From Desmodesmus armatus (lineage: Eukaryota; Chlorophyta; Chlorophyceae; Sphaeropleales; Scenedesmaceae): a stretch of 64,000 nucleotides of DNA. Positions 1 through 12,346 of the stretch are shown here, one piece after another (the stretch's first letter is position 1; every line of letters starts with the position of its first letter). The notes below the pieces were generated by a model. That model saw only the letters and a list, made by a program, of their open reading frames with translations, was not told the DNA's origin and did no database searches. The position numbers and the translations under genes are program-made. Where the stretch lies: positions 62,001 to 126,000 of the forward strand of contig VIIQ02000133.1 in assembly GCA_007449985.2 (NCBI GenBank), written 5' to 3'.

Positions 1-891
1 CCAACCACCAACGCTGGCGTCACGGCTCCATACTCTCACAGTCTCATCTTCTGAGGCTGATGCGACTACGTCAGAACTGTTTGGTTGAAAGGCTAGGCCA
101 AAAATACGCGCACCGTGACCGAATGCTTGCTGCCAGGCCATACTATGCCATGAGCGAAGCTGAAACTCGTCTGATGGAGGTTAGAAGTTCCTTTGACGTC
201 ATCACATCTGGCTGGAGACTTGACTTTTGCTACAGGCGGAACCCCAAGTTTGACCAGGGTACAAGGTCAACGATGGAGGCACATATCACTGGCCTTTGGG
301 GCTGTCTTCTATCAGCCTCTACGCTGTGACCAACAGCTGACCGCAACCCGTTGGAGAGATCGTGCACACTAGCTGCGCCCCTACAACATGCCACACAATG
401 CTGAGCATGACAATGTGTGTGTGTGGGGGGGGGGGGGGGGGGGGGGGCAACATAAGAAGTACGCACCAGGGGTACTAATACTCCAACTTAGTATATGAGT
501 ACCCCTGGTACGCACAAGAGTGGAACCTTGCCAAAGGATGCTGCCAGCACAGACGACCCCGCTCCATGTTGAAGCCGCACATCACCACGCACACGTCACG
601 ACAGCAACACAGGGTGTTTGATTACACCACGCTGCTGCTGCTTGAACACTTGACATATCTCTTCTTTTCTGGCACAGCACAAGAGGCCCCTCCTTCACCA
701 ACATGTCCCCGCCCGATCACCCCGTCACCGGACACCATCAGAACAGCGATGTCAGCAAATAAATGAAGACCAACTGCTGCAGTTGCTGGCATCACCACAG
801 CTGCTGCTAGCTGCTGCGCCTTTTCCAACTGCAGCTGGCTGCTGGCTGCTGCTGCTCTTGCACTGCGGGCTGCTCCCAGTAACACAGCTGC
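1..891. other. No convincing gene; 3' flank of the CPP1-like gene
   Basis: Short open frames exist here, but none shows a domain, conserved motif or good splice context. A poly-G run lies at about 426-447 and CTG/CAG-rich DNA at about 780-860. On the minus strand a TGTAA (plus-strand TTACA at 622-626), the usual chlorophyte polyadenylation signal, lies about 270 bases past the CPP1-like stop codon and may end that transcript. Confidence 0.5.
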
Positions 892-2726
892 TCAGTAGAA
901 GAAGGATGTGATGATCCAGTTGCAGAGGCAGGCTCCTGCAATCTTCATCGACACCTGCAAACACAAACAGCAGCAAAATGCAGCACGCAACACCAGCATG
1001 ACAATGCAGGGCGCATCAGAGCCTCAGCCGGAAATGTGCGAACCGTGTGCTCAACATGACATTCCCAAACAAACAAAAAATTCCCAAACTAATGATCAGG
1101 GGCGTTTCCCAGCGGGACACCCCCCATCCTCGTCCCCACCCCACTCCTACTATGGGCTGGTTACTCCAGTAGTACTGCCAAACAGTTACCACTTCCAGGC
1201 ACCTTGATGGTGCCAGCCATGCAGTCAGGGGTGCCTCCCAGCAGCCCACCCCTACCCGCACCCCACTCTTGCTGTGACTTGGTACTGACAGTGATACTGC
1301 CAAGCCGTCACCCCTTCTTCACCCCCGGACGATCAGCAATTACACCCCCTGTCAGCACACCCCCGGACCCACCAGCAGCCCTGGCTCCGTCAAGATAGCA
1401 GGCAGCTTGATGGTGCCAGCCAGGTAGTCAGGGGCACCTCCCAACAGCACACCCCCACCCCCACTCCTACACGCCTTCCCAACCACAAACCCTTCCCCAC
1501 CCCAAACAACAACTGCACGCCCTGTCAGCACACTCCAACACCCCCACACGCCTACACCCACCAGCAGTCCAGGCTCCGTCAAGATAGCAGGCAGCTTGAT
1601 GGTGCCAGCCAAGTAGTCAGGGGCACCTCCCAACAACACGCCCAGCACAGTGGCACCAATACCCAGCAGAGCACCCCTGATGAAGTTACGACCGGCCCGG
1701 CCGGCCTCTTCCTCTGTAGCCATGCTGGCATCACGGGGTGGCGGGCTGATGGCATTCTGCTTCATCACGTTGCCGGCAATGGCGATCAACATGCCTGCGG
1801 GTCAGTGACAGCGGCGTGGGACACAGCAGCAGACCAGCAGCAGGGCAGAATGAGGTGTTTGCTGCATGGGCGGCGATTACGGAGGGCATGGAGGATGAGG
1901 TGTGCCACGCTGCTGTGCTTGATGTGCCAGCCACCAGCAGCGCAACCTATGTAGGGCCCCTCGACAGCCTGTTGCTGTGCCTTGTGAGTGATCTGTGCAG
2001 CTTGATACTCTGAGCAGATGTGACAAGCGAACAGTCTGAACAAGACAGCAGTGGCACTTCGGCAGCGCGCACCTTGCCAGGTGCAGGATGCATGTGTGCA
2101 TGCATGCGCATATGCATGCATGGGCATCTGGACTGCGGCACTCCTCAGCAACCCAGCCACAACTACAGACATTCAAGCTGAGGCCAAATACTGCTGCTGT
2201 TCACAGTATCAGTCCTGCTACATAGCTGAGTATACTCACTTCCCACGACTTTGCTCATGTTTGGTCCCTGGAAGCCGTAAGCTGCCAACCCCATCTGGAT
2301 GGCACCCACAATCATGATGACCTTAGGGGTGGCGTCCCAGCGCTTAGGCTTCCAAGGGAACAGGGGCTCCACGTCTGCATACGCTATCGACCTGTCGGCA
2401 CCCTTGCCCTTCATGCGTCGCGTGAGCGCTGACATCATGAGTTGGCTGTGGGCTGCTTCGATTTGTGCTGTCAGCGCATCGTTGCCCCTTGCTGCATACT
2501 TCTTTACAGTGTATGCCCTGTTGATTGTATTGGTGTCGGAATCAGGATCGACACCGAGGACTCTGTAGGGGTCTGGTGCGCCTGCTGCCGCGCCGCAAAC
2601 TAGCCGCTGCTGCTGGTGGCGCCTGCTGCTGCTGCCTGGGGCCCTGATGCTAGGGACAACTGCCGTGCGCAATTGGGTGCATGAGGAGGTACTGAAAGGC
2701 CTCACGTGAGCCTTTTGAGAGAGCAT
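892..2726 (-). CDS. CPP1: CPP1-like (DUF3353) J-like plastid membrane protein, 3 exons
   Basis: Exons 2726-2240, 1794-1562 and 954-892 join in phase to 260 aa, the usual length of chaperone-like protein of POR1. An Arg/Ser-rich N-terminus looks like a plastid transit peptide. It is followed by a J-like region at about residues 50-105 (PDPYRVLGVDPDSDTN...) that lacks the HPD tripeptide of true J proteins. The hydrophobic segments VIMIVGAIQMGLAAYGF, GALLGIGATVLGVLLGG and the C-terminal CNWIITSFFY form the membrane part. In plants this family stabilises protochlorophyllide oxidoreductase; the role here is inferred from that. The end of exon 2 is repeated twice downstream in intron 2, so alternative donors or read-through C-termini are possible. 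The gene is divergent from DGAT1 with 480 bp between start codons. Confidence 0.82.
1200..1640 (-). repeat. Three tandem copies of the CPP1 exon 2 3' end
   Basis: The true exon end lies at about 1562-1640. A near-identical second copy at about 1382-1456 keeps the peptide GAPDYLAGTIKLPAILTEPG and a GTGGGT donor. A diverged third copy at about 1200-1262 reads GGTPDCMAGTIKVP. The minus frame stays open from the real exon through the second copy to a stop at 1352-1354. Confidence 0.85.
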
Positions 2727-3206
2727 GCTTCTTGTGGAAAGATCTGAGCAAGCCTGGCACAGAAGCTTCCTTGCACTGCTGCTGCTGCTGCTGCCTGGTG
2801 TGGGCTGACAGGGCGACGCCGATCACAACACACAGGTGACTTACATCAACAAAAGCAATCAAGAAAGATGATAATGTGCCTCTCTGGCAAGCCAACGGCA
2901 ACTGCTCAATCTCAATTTGTCATCCTTGGTAACCAACTAACGAGGACACTATTTGGATGTAGTTTTGCAAAAGGTGTCAGAATGATGCGCTCTCTGCAGG
3001 GCAGAAACACCACTCCTCTCTGTGCAGGGCAGCATACAGATCGCGGTTATCCAAATCCTTCCTTTAGAGGGTTCTTCGTAAAAAGCCCTCACTATGTGGT
3101 ATAATACCCTATTAACTTGCCTCGCATGAGCACTCTGGCGCTGATTGCGTGTGTTGCCTCACCTGGTTGAATAGACCTGCCGGTGACAGCACCACTCACC
3201 AGTCAG
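2727..3206. promoter_or_regulatory. Shared intergenic region between divergent CPP1-like and DGAT1 genes
   Basis: These 480 bases separate two start codons on opposite strands, so both promoters and 5' UTRs must lie here or overlap the genes. A CTG repeat lies at about 2778-2796. I see no clear TATA box or named regulatory motif. Confidence 0.5.
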
Positions 3207-6200
3207 ATGGACCCCTCAGCAGAGCTGCAAGCCAAGGAGAGGGAGATTGAGGCGCTGAAGCAGGAGAATGCTGCCCTTGTAGAAGCGGTGAGAACCCTTC
3301 TCAGGAACAGTGCACCCAACCACGCACCCAACCAGCTGGCATGAAGCTGGGCTGTGGCCCAGGAAGCTGCAGGCAGGGACCAGCAACTGCAACTGTTGTG
3401 TGGGATGCCACTGTAGAGCCAGTGGGCTGTTGTTGTTGCTTGTTGCAACCTACATCCAACGCGACACAGCTGGTGTACATTTTAGGTGCCTGCATCAAAG
3501 CATAACAACTTGCCCATCGTACTGTTCCTCCCCCTCCCGCTGATAGCACACATCATGTTGCTGGCCATCTCCTGTTGCAGCTGCACCTGGCACAGCTGGG
3601 TGGCGTGGACCTGCAGGGCTACCTGTCAAAGTTCAACCCTGATGCAGCGGAGCAGGGCATCTTCACGCAGGACTGGGAGCTGCGGTACTTTGTGCTGAGC
3701 GGTATGCCTCACCCAGCCGGGGGGGGGGGGGGGGGGGCAGACTGACGGGGGTCTGGGGCCTGTTTGACTCTCTTATCATGGTGTCCAAGGCTTTCTTGCA
3801 TGCCCCCCCCCCTCCTGCCTCACCGCACACTTTTTGGGGGTTTCACCAGGGGTGCGGGCTCCCACAAGCTGGCAGCACAGCACCATCACCGGACATTGGC
3901 ACATGGCATGGCATGGCATGGCATGGCATGGCATGACATGACATGACATGACATGGCGTGCAGTGGAGCACAGTTGAACTAGCAGGGAATGGCTTGCTCA
4001 TAGCAGCGGCAGCTCATCAATAGCAGGGGCGCTACGGTGCTCAGCATACGAGTAAGCATCACAGCACACCGCTATGTACACATCAGCATCAGAGCGAACG
4101 TACTTGCCCTTGCACTTGTCGACATCACCTGTTGTGCAGGCACCCTGTTGAAGTACTACACGAGTGAGAGGGATGTGGGGCGCCAGTACAGGGGGGTGCT
4201 GTCCTTGGAGGTGAGCTTCCGCCTCATAGTCCGCTTGTTATGGGGGCACCTGGCTGCGGTGATTAATGTCTGTGGGTGCAGTCAGCAAGACCAACAACCT
4301 TATGTTACATCAGGGGGTTGGTGCTTTATTTGTCACATCAGGTTTAAGGGAGAACTTTGCAGTCGTTGATTGAAGGCACCATCTGCACGCACATGCGTCT
4401 GCTGGGCGGGGTGATCATACTGTGCATGAGCAGAACATACCAACCAGAAGCACATGCGTCAAATCAGCGTGGACCCTCCAATACCGCCAAACAATGCCCT
4501 TGCAATTTTTCCCTCCTCTCCCCCCTGTCCTCGTCTGTACATGCAGGAGTGCCTGGTGTATGTTGAGGAGCCCACCAGCATTCGCGGCCCCTTCATCTTT
4601 CAGATCAACGACCCAGACGGCGAGTCTCTCCTGCGCCTCTCAGCCGACACCCTCCCCACAGCCAAGACCTGGATCCGGACCCTGCATGCAGTGGGCCTCC
4701 GAGTCCGCGGCTTCAAGCGCCTGCTCGCTGTCAGCGCCCCCGGCTGGCAGCCGCAGCAGCAGCAGGGTTCAGTGGCTGAGTCCTCAGGTACAGGGTATAG
4801 CAGGAGCTTGGGAGCCAGCTTAGGGAGGGCACTGAGTGGGCGCTGGTCAAACGCGGTATTGCAGGGCAACAGCTTGGACAGTGACTTCAGCATACGCAGG
4901 GAGTACCCCCAGCACGACCACCATGCAGATGTCCTGCAGCAGCCACACCAGCAGGACATGGCAGCAGCGGCAGCGGCCGACAGCAGCAGCCATGGGTGGC
5001 AGGATGCTGCCGGCCCGGGGGTAGTATCCTTGCAGCAGCGGCAGTCAGTGGGACCGCCTGTAGGGCAGGTTCAGGGTAGTGCTGACGGGCACAACACGCT
5101 AGGGGACGTCCTCTCAGACGACGATGCGGTAGTGTCGTCGGAGGACGGTGGGGAGGGCGAAGGGCAGAGCCGCTTTGGCAAGCTGCGCCAGCAGTATAGG
5201 ACGCTGAAGTACAAAGCTGCGCACAGGCTGCGCCGAACCAGCCGTCAGACTGCTGCTGCTGCGCCTGCTGACGTATCTGTCAGTGCACCAGGGGCCGTGG
5301 GTGCGGCAACTGCTGCTGGTGGCGCTGCGCGAGAGGCTGATGGCAGCGATGCACAGCGGGGTATGTCGGCAGCAGCAGCCCTGGCGGCAGCAGCGCCTGT
5401 GTTCAACAAACTGGGCAGTGAAAGGCACAGGAGGACGGCGTCTGCTCCTATGGGCATACAGAAACAGGTGTCTTGGAGGTGAGGGTGAGGCCTGGGAGGG
5501 GCTTTGTGTGGTTGCTATTGTGGCAATGCGGGTTGTGCGGTTGATGAGTGTACTTGACTGCACCATGTGTGGTGGAAATGTGTTGTCAACCCTGTGCATC
5601 TCAAGCCGCAATCACCTGCACACTCCCTCCAGCTGGGCACTGGTTGTGTTGCTCCTCTCACAATTTGAGAGTGCGCCAACACTAGGGTGACACTGCATGT
5701 GTGCAGATGCAGATCAAAACACTCCCTTCACATGAGTTGAGTCACCACTAAGCGAAGTATTTGCCTGTTCCTTGGCCACACCCGTGCCTTGTGCTGTGCA
5801 GGTGGGAGCGATTCGATCCTGGTGACGAGCTACCCATTGCAGACCTCTCCGACCTCTCCGACGACGACAGCAGCAGTGTGAGCAGCACCAGCAGCACCAC
5901 GCAGGTGCAGCCAGCGAGCGACGCAGCATACGCACAGCCGCCGCTCGATCCGCTGCAGCAGGCAGGAGCCCTGAGCCCTCAGCAGGATGGGGATGGTCTC
6001 TTTGCTGCAGCGGCTGGCGCTGAGGGGGTGTACAGCAGCCAGCACCAACAGCAGCAGCAGATGGATCTACACGGGCCACTCGAGCTCATACAGGAGCAAG
6101 AGGAGGATGCTCCAAAGCGCCCCAAGCGCCTGTCAGCATTCGGCGAAGCGACGGAGGCGGCAACAATCGCAGCAGCAGGGGGTGTCTCTGCAGCAGTGCC

Positions 6201-9200
6201 TGATGCAGCCTCGGGGTATAAGGATGCTGCAGGAGCAGCACCAACAGCAGCAGCAGGAGGTGCAGGAGGCGTCAATGCCCCACCTACACCCCCACCTGTG
6301 CCGTCAGCAGGCCCTTCTGCAGTCCTGAGGGGCTCAGGGTTTAGGCCTGGGGCCATGGGGTCCATAAAACCCCAAGGCACGGGGGTTGTCAAACCCAAGC
6401 GGGGGCCTATGGTGGGGTACAGTCCAGTGCATGTTGCAGCAAAGGACTCCATTTTGACGGAGCATGACAGGCATGGGGTATTGAGGCATGAGGGGTTTCT
6501 CAACTTGGGTGTGGTGGTGCTTCTGGCAACAAACTTACGGTGAGGGGAGAGCGCTTAGGGCCGTGAATAGGGTTCGGGCGAATGCGTAGGCAGAGTTGGT
6601 TTGTAGGGTATGCTGTGGATCACACGTCTGTTGCAGCCTAATAGTCATTCAGGTGCTGGTGCGTTGCATGCTGCTGCTGAGGTGATCTTGCTGGCCCTGT
6701 GTCTAGTTGCCTGCTTGTTCGTCGACACCAAGCCTGCAACTAGACGCTGTGCCAGTGAGCTCACTCCTGCAGCAGTATCGTCCTACAGCGCCTGACTGGC
6801 TGGACCAGGCTTGCTGCTGATGGAATGATGCTGGACCTTGCTAATCGCTGGGGGCAAGCGTTTGATGTGCCGTCGCAGTGCAGCTTTGATATCCTGTAGT
6901 ATGCTGTGCCCCGGGCCCTCAGGGTACCACAGGCTGTACTGCATCTTCGCATCCTGTACAAATTTTCGTAGCGAACGGTCAAACAAGCTGGCTGTGCTGC
7001 TGCTGTTGCAGGATGATCATCGGCAATCTGATGACGTACGGCTTGCGCATGCGGGTCAACCGGACAGTCCTGCAGTCTGTGCTGCCGCTGCCGCTCAGCA
7101 CAGATGACATCCTCACCCTGGTGGCCATACCTAGTAGCTGTGTGCTGTTTGCAGTTGGGGCGCTGTTGATTGAGTGGCTGGGGCTACGCTTACTGAGGGC
7201 ACAAGAGAAGGTGAGAACAGGTGGCTGTTGAGATCAGGGGCTCGAGCCAGGTGTGCTGGAGGTGACGTGATATGCAGCAGCTCTTGTCAGCAAAGTCAAG
7301 TCAGTGATGTTGCCATGTGCTGTGAGGTTTGCCCGTTTGTTTATGCCACACATCGCCCTGAATCGCATCGCCGCTGCTGAATCACAACTGGCAACAGCAT
7401 GCTGGGGCAGTCCTGGCACTTTTGAATGGTTGGACGCGCTTCACCTTGCGCTGATATTACTGATGGCTCTGGTAACCTGTTGCTGCACCATTATGTGTGC
7501 CTTTGAACACACACCTGACATGAGAGACTGGAGCACGACAGGCTTTTTGGGGCACCCTCATGAGCCCTTGGCTCGCTGGCTAGTGCTGAGGCTTGGTTTC
7601 CCCTCCCACAATTGCTGCACTGTACTCTTTATCCTGCAGCTGCTGCAAGGGCTGCAGAAGAAGGGGCTGCCAGCTGACGATGTTGTAAAGCAGGGGGCCG
7701 CCATGAGCAGCAGGCATGAGCGCATGTTGCTGGTGCTCAACCTGCTCAACGCAGGCGGCTCTCTGGTGCTGCCCTGCTGCCTGGTGCTGAGCAGCGAGGT
7801 AGGGTTCGCGGCTGGGCCTGCCTGCTTTGCATGTCTTCTTTTCTGTGCGTTTCGCCATGCGCATGTGTGACGATCAGCACCTGCTTAGCACCAAACAGCT
7901 ACCCATCCCCAGTCATTGCTGGTGCACAGTATGCTGCCAACCAACATCAAATCGGTGTCTGCGGGATCAACGCGCAGTGCTGGTCTCTGTTGCTACATGC
8001 GACGTGTCCTGTCATGCTGTGCCGTGCTGTGCCCTGCAGTCGAGTCTGGTGCCAGGCTTCGTCCTGACAGTGGTAGCCATTGTCATGTCCATGAAGCTAG
8101 CTACCTTTGCCCACTGCAACACCACATTGCGGTGCGAGGCACGCTCCCGCGCAGTGCAGGCAGCAGCAGGAGGGTGGGCGATCCCCTCAACCCTCCTGCA
8201 ACCCCCCTGCGGCAGCAGCGGCAGCGGCAGCAGTACCCCCTGGCGGTCACGCAGGCCCTCACGCAGTATGCTTGCACCAGCAGGGCTCGCCACTGCTGCC
8301 ACCCACACTGCTGCCACAGCCGCCGCCTTTGGCAGCAGTGACGTGGCAGCACTGCGCAGCAGCGCGACAGAGCCGAGTCCGTTTGTCAGCGCGGGCTTGA
8401 GCCGCACGAGTAGCGTTGTGCGCAGACATGCAGCAGCAGGCATCACAAACCCTGTGGTATACCCTGGGAACCTCAGGGCAACTGACCTGGCGTACTTCCT
8501 AGCAGCACCTACGCTGACGTACCAGCTGAACTTCCCGCGGCTGCGTCAGCGGAGGTGGCGGCTGCTCAGCAGGTGGCTGCTGCTAGCTGTGATGACAGCG
8601 ATAGCTATGAGCTTTGTGCAGGTGGGGTGCGAGGTGCAAGTTGGGGCATGGGCCTGTAAATCTCTTTGTGATTAGAACTGCGTCCTCATCACCTGTACTG
8701 CACTGTACTTTGCTGTAAGGTACTGTGCTGCCTGTACTGTAAGGACAGCCCGGAGGCATTTTTGGGTTGGCGCAGCTTGTGCACCTGGGTGTCTGAAGGA
8801 ATGTCACGCGAGCGCAAAGCAAGTGCATTGTAGCCTGGCAGTAGGCGGTGCTGTTTGCTTATGCACACGTGTTGCAGTACTACACAGTTCCCGACGTGTT
8901 TTTTCTGCCCTGTGCTGTGCCTGCAGATCCAGTTCCTGATGCCATGCATGCAGTCCTCTCTGGTGCCACTCAGGTAAGCTGGCTGTTCAGCAGCTGCACT
9001 TCTGCTGTGTTCAGTCTGGTGTTGTGGTTGCTGTGAAAATGCAGCAGCGGTTTGCACGAGTGAATGTACTCTTGTGTTATCATGTTGCGATCCATGCTTC
9101 CTGGCAGCCAATATGTCAAGCCCAAAGCCCAGCAGGCATCCTGTCCGTCTTCACTCTTGACAGTTCACAACATCATGACCCAACCCTCCTGTCCAGTAAG

Positions 9201-10749
9201 GGGCAGCACTGTATGGCGCCGTGCTGGTGGCTGTTGTGCATAGGTTATGTAACGCCATGTATGCCTGCTGCACCACGCAGGGACATGAACTACCTTCGCT
9301 TCATGGAGCGACTGCTGCGGCTGGCAGTGCCCAACACTGCTGTCTGGCTGGCGATGTTCTACCTGGTGTTTCACCTGTGTCTCAACATAGTGGGGGAGCT
9401 GCTCATGTTTGGAGACCGTATGTTCTACAAGGTACGTGGCTGGGCATGTGTGCAGGGTTACTAACCTAGTGTGCATGGGGCTGCATGGGTGGTGCCATGG
9501 TAGCTCAAGGCAACAGCTGTGCTGTCACAGCCGTTCTGCCGTGGTGTGGGTACTCGTATGCAGGATAGTGTCAACAACGCGTCCTGGATACTGTAGTTGC
9601 CAAGAACTCTGCAAACATGACAACAAACAAGCACCATATGTACCTGCTGTCTGGTTGTTGCTTTGTGGCTGCAGGAGTGGTGGAACGCCGCCACGCTTGC
9701 AGACTACTGGAAGCTTTGGAACATCCCCGTCCACAAGTGGATGCTGCGCACCATCTTCTTCCCGCTCGTGCGCCGTGGTGCCCCGCGCTTGGCGTCTCTG
9801 CTGTTTGTATTCTTCATCAGCGCTGTTATGCACGAGCTGGCGGTTGGCGTTCCGCTGCGGATGCTGCGTGGCTGGGCGTTCTGGGGAATGATGCTACAGG
9901 TGGGTGCTGGGCGGGAAATTACCCAACACACCTGTTTTAGTTGCTGCAGGGATATTCGTTAGGTTCAGGGCAGACACGAGCACCCCGTACAAAACGCAAA
10001 GAAACGCAAGGGTTTATGTTGCGAGGGTGGTGTCTGCCAAGTGTTCTGGAGCCAGCATGCCATCGACAGTTGCCACTGACAGCTGACATAACAGCATGAT
10101 TACGTAACGGGGGCGCAGTGGCTGCGCAACTGGACAAACCCTCTGCTGATACCATTTTGGGACACTGCTTTACTCACAAATGCAGTGTAACAGTAAGTGC
10201 TAACCGTAAACGGTGAGCTGATGTGCTGGCTGTGTGTGCATGTGTGCCATGCAGGTCCCTCTCATCACCATGACAGAGCTGTTGCGCAAGCGGTTGAAGG
10301 CAGACACCCTGGGCAACATGGTGTTCTGGGCATCCTTCTGTGTGCTGGGCCAGCCGATGTGCCTCGTCCTGTGAGTGCCGGTTTCTGGGCCCATGCTGCA
10401 GCTACCACCTTGCTCTGTGTGCATGGAAGGCAGTCACCGTGCGCATGTGTGCCGTCCTGCGCACATGTGCTCTCGCTCTGCTTCATGAAGTGGCACAACA
10501 TAAACCGTGGCGACAGCTTGCGCCACGTAAACTTAGTCAGGATTGTGGTCTTAATCAGGGTTCACTCACAGGGTGTTGTGGTGTCATGCCCTGGTTGTAT
10601 GCAGGTACTACCACGACTGGCTGCTAGCCAACCTTGGGGAGCAAGGCTGGCAGGCTGTTGCAGCACAGGGAGAGGAGGCAGCTGCTCGCATGTTCTCAGG
10701 TTCTTTCAACAGCACACTCTCAACTGTGGCTGGTTCAATGTCTTACTAG
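3207..10749 (+). CDS. DGAT1: Diacylglycerol O-acyltransferase 1 with N-terminal PH domain, 13 exons
   Basis: Exons: 3207-3287, 3581-3701, 4140-4210, 4547-5478, 5802-6539, 7012-7210, 7694-7798, 8040-8621, 8927-8973, 9281-9431, 9675-9899, 10255-10370 and 10605-10749. All join in phase to 1170 aa. The product transfers an acyl group from acyl-CoA to diacylglycerol in the ER, the last step of triacylglycerol synthesis. A short heptad-like start is followed by a pleckstrin-homology domain at about residues 35-145 ([36 protein letters not shown]). A low-complexity linker of more than 400 residues follows. The MBOAT enzyme starts near residue 615 ([16 protein letters not shown]) and shows [32 protein letters not shown] and the catalytic-His motif [12 protein letters not shown]. 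It ends in LYYHDWL plus a short tail. Plant and animal DGAT1s are about 500 aa; PH-DGAT1 forms are known in some green algae. Confidence 0.93.
3900..3956. repeat. Pentanucleotide microsatellite (ATGGC/ATGAC) in DGAT1 intron 2
   Basis: About eleven five-base units run in tandem, first ATGGC then ATGAC. A poly-G run sits just upstream at about 3720-3737. Both lie in the intron between the two PH-domain exons. Confidence 0.85.
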
Positions 10750-12346
10750 GTACCATACATGGTTGTTGGCTCTTGTCTGACTAGGGCTGCAAACCAAAGT
10801 GGGGCATCTGCTGCGCTCTTGTTGATGCGGGGGAATGGCTTTGGTTGCGGTTGTGGTGTGGTTGCTGATAAAGAGTAGGATAGGAGTAACAAGCCTGCAG
10901 CACATGAGATACTGGCATTGCTGGTGTTGCTGTTGGTGGATACAGTTGCAGTTGGTGGTCGAATGTTTGAGTGGCCCAGCACCTTCACTCAAGGCTGAGT
11001 GGCTGGTCCCACCATGGTGTGCTTTGATTGTCTGCCTGCAAAAAAGGCTGTTGTGATGGGCTGGCTACACCTGTCTTTGCTTGAGGAACACATGCCCTAC
11101 ACACAAACCCTCACACGTGCTGGCAACGTGTTGGCTTTTTGTCTGCTGCATCTGTTGTCAGGAGCTTGCCCCTGACAGCCTGCGTGATTTTCACAGCTTG
11201 GAAAGCTGCCAATTGGGCTTCTTGTCATGAGAACATGACTAATTGCTAGAATCAGTGGTACAGACAGCTGCCAGCTGCTGAATGCTAGTATGGCAGGTGT
11301 TAGGGGTGGCTCAGCCCCCAGCATGGTGACCGTGCTGCTGGTTGGGATGAATGTGTGGCGTGCTGGCAGATTCTGGCACGAATTAAGCTGCCAGCAAGAG
11401 TTGTGCGCGTGCAGGCGACTGTGTTGCTTGAGTTGCTGCCTGCTGCCGGCGTTGTTTGTTGCTGGCTACGTCCGGGTGAGCCTCAATTGCACCCGCCAAC
11501 TATCTCAAGGTTGCAGAGGCGTTGGGTCACAGTTGTGCATGTTCCCGTACGGGACACAGTGTAACAATGTGCCTCCAAGTGCCAAGTGCCAGTCATTTGA
11601 CCCATGTGGCACCACAGTAGGGCTTTGTGACATGCCGGCCAGCAGGAAGGCAATCCACTCAGACGCAAGGACCCCAGTACATGCTCGGATCCAGTTGGAA
11701 CCCCACTGTCTGCAGCGCAGTGAGCTGGCAAATCAAGATCAGTAGTGCAGACGCTGTGGGATCCGGTCGCCCCCCTGCTACCCAAAAAAAAGGGTTTGAA
11801 CCGTACTGACTGCCTTGTGTGCTGCGCATATGCTGTCCCAGGCTGCCGTCCTCTGTGCAGGCCAAGGAGCGTGTGGAGACCAATGTTGGCCTGGCTGCAT
11901 CTCCCCAGCTGACACCGCGGCTGCGCGGCGTAATGCACAGCCAAATGCTGCAGGCACTGGCGCAAAAGCAAACAAACACAAGCCTTGATTGTTGCACAAT
12001 CGAGCCGCTGACTGCCACCGCAACGGGAGCAGTGGGAATGGGGGGGGGGGGGTGCAGTTGGCTGCCCAAGGGGCATGTTTTTTGATACAGTACCCAGTGT
12101 CAGAGGGGCGAGGCCCCTTGACACATGGGCAGGCGGTCAGCCCCTTCTGAGCGAAGAGACCTCACCCCGCCGGGTAAGGGACGAATCCCATGAGCCAATT
12201 ATGACGCTGCTGACTGTACTGCTGCTGCATCTGCATGTTGCTGCCGCCTCAATGCTGTTAGGCTAAAGTAACCTGCTGCTGTTCTGGTTGCTATGGCTGC
12301 ACTGCCCTGAGCTGTTCCTTGCTGTTGGGCTGCTGCAACCCCGCTG
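10750..12346. other. Gene-poor interval downstream of DGAT1
   Basis: Several open frames of 60-210 codons occur on both strands, but none has recognisable motifs or splice-consistent neighbours. A TGTAA at 11560-11564 is the nearest chlorophyte-type polyadenylation signal I found on the DGAT1 strand; at about 810 bases past the stop it is only a weak candidate. Confidence 0.45.
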
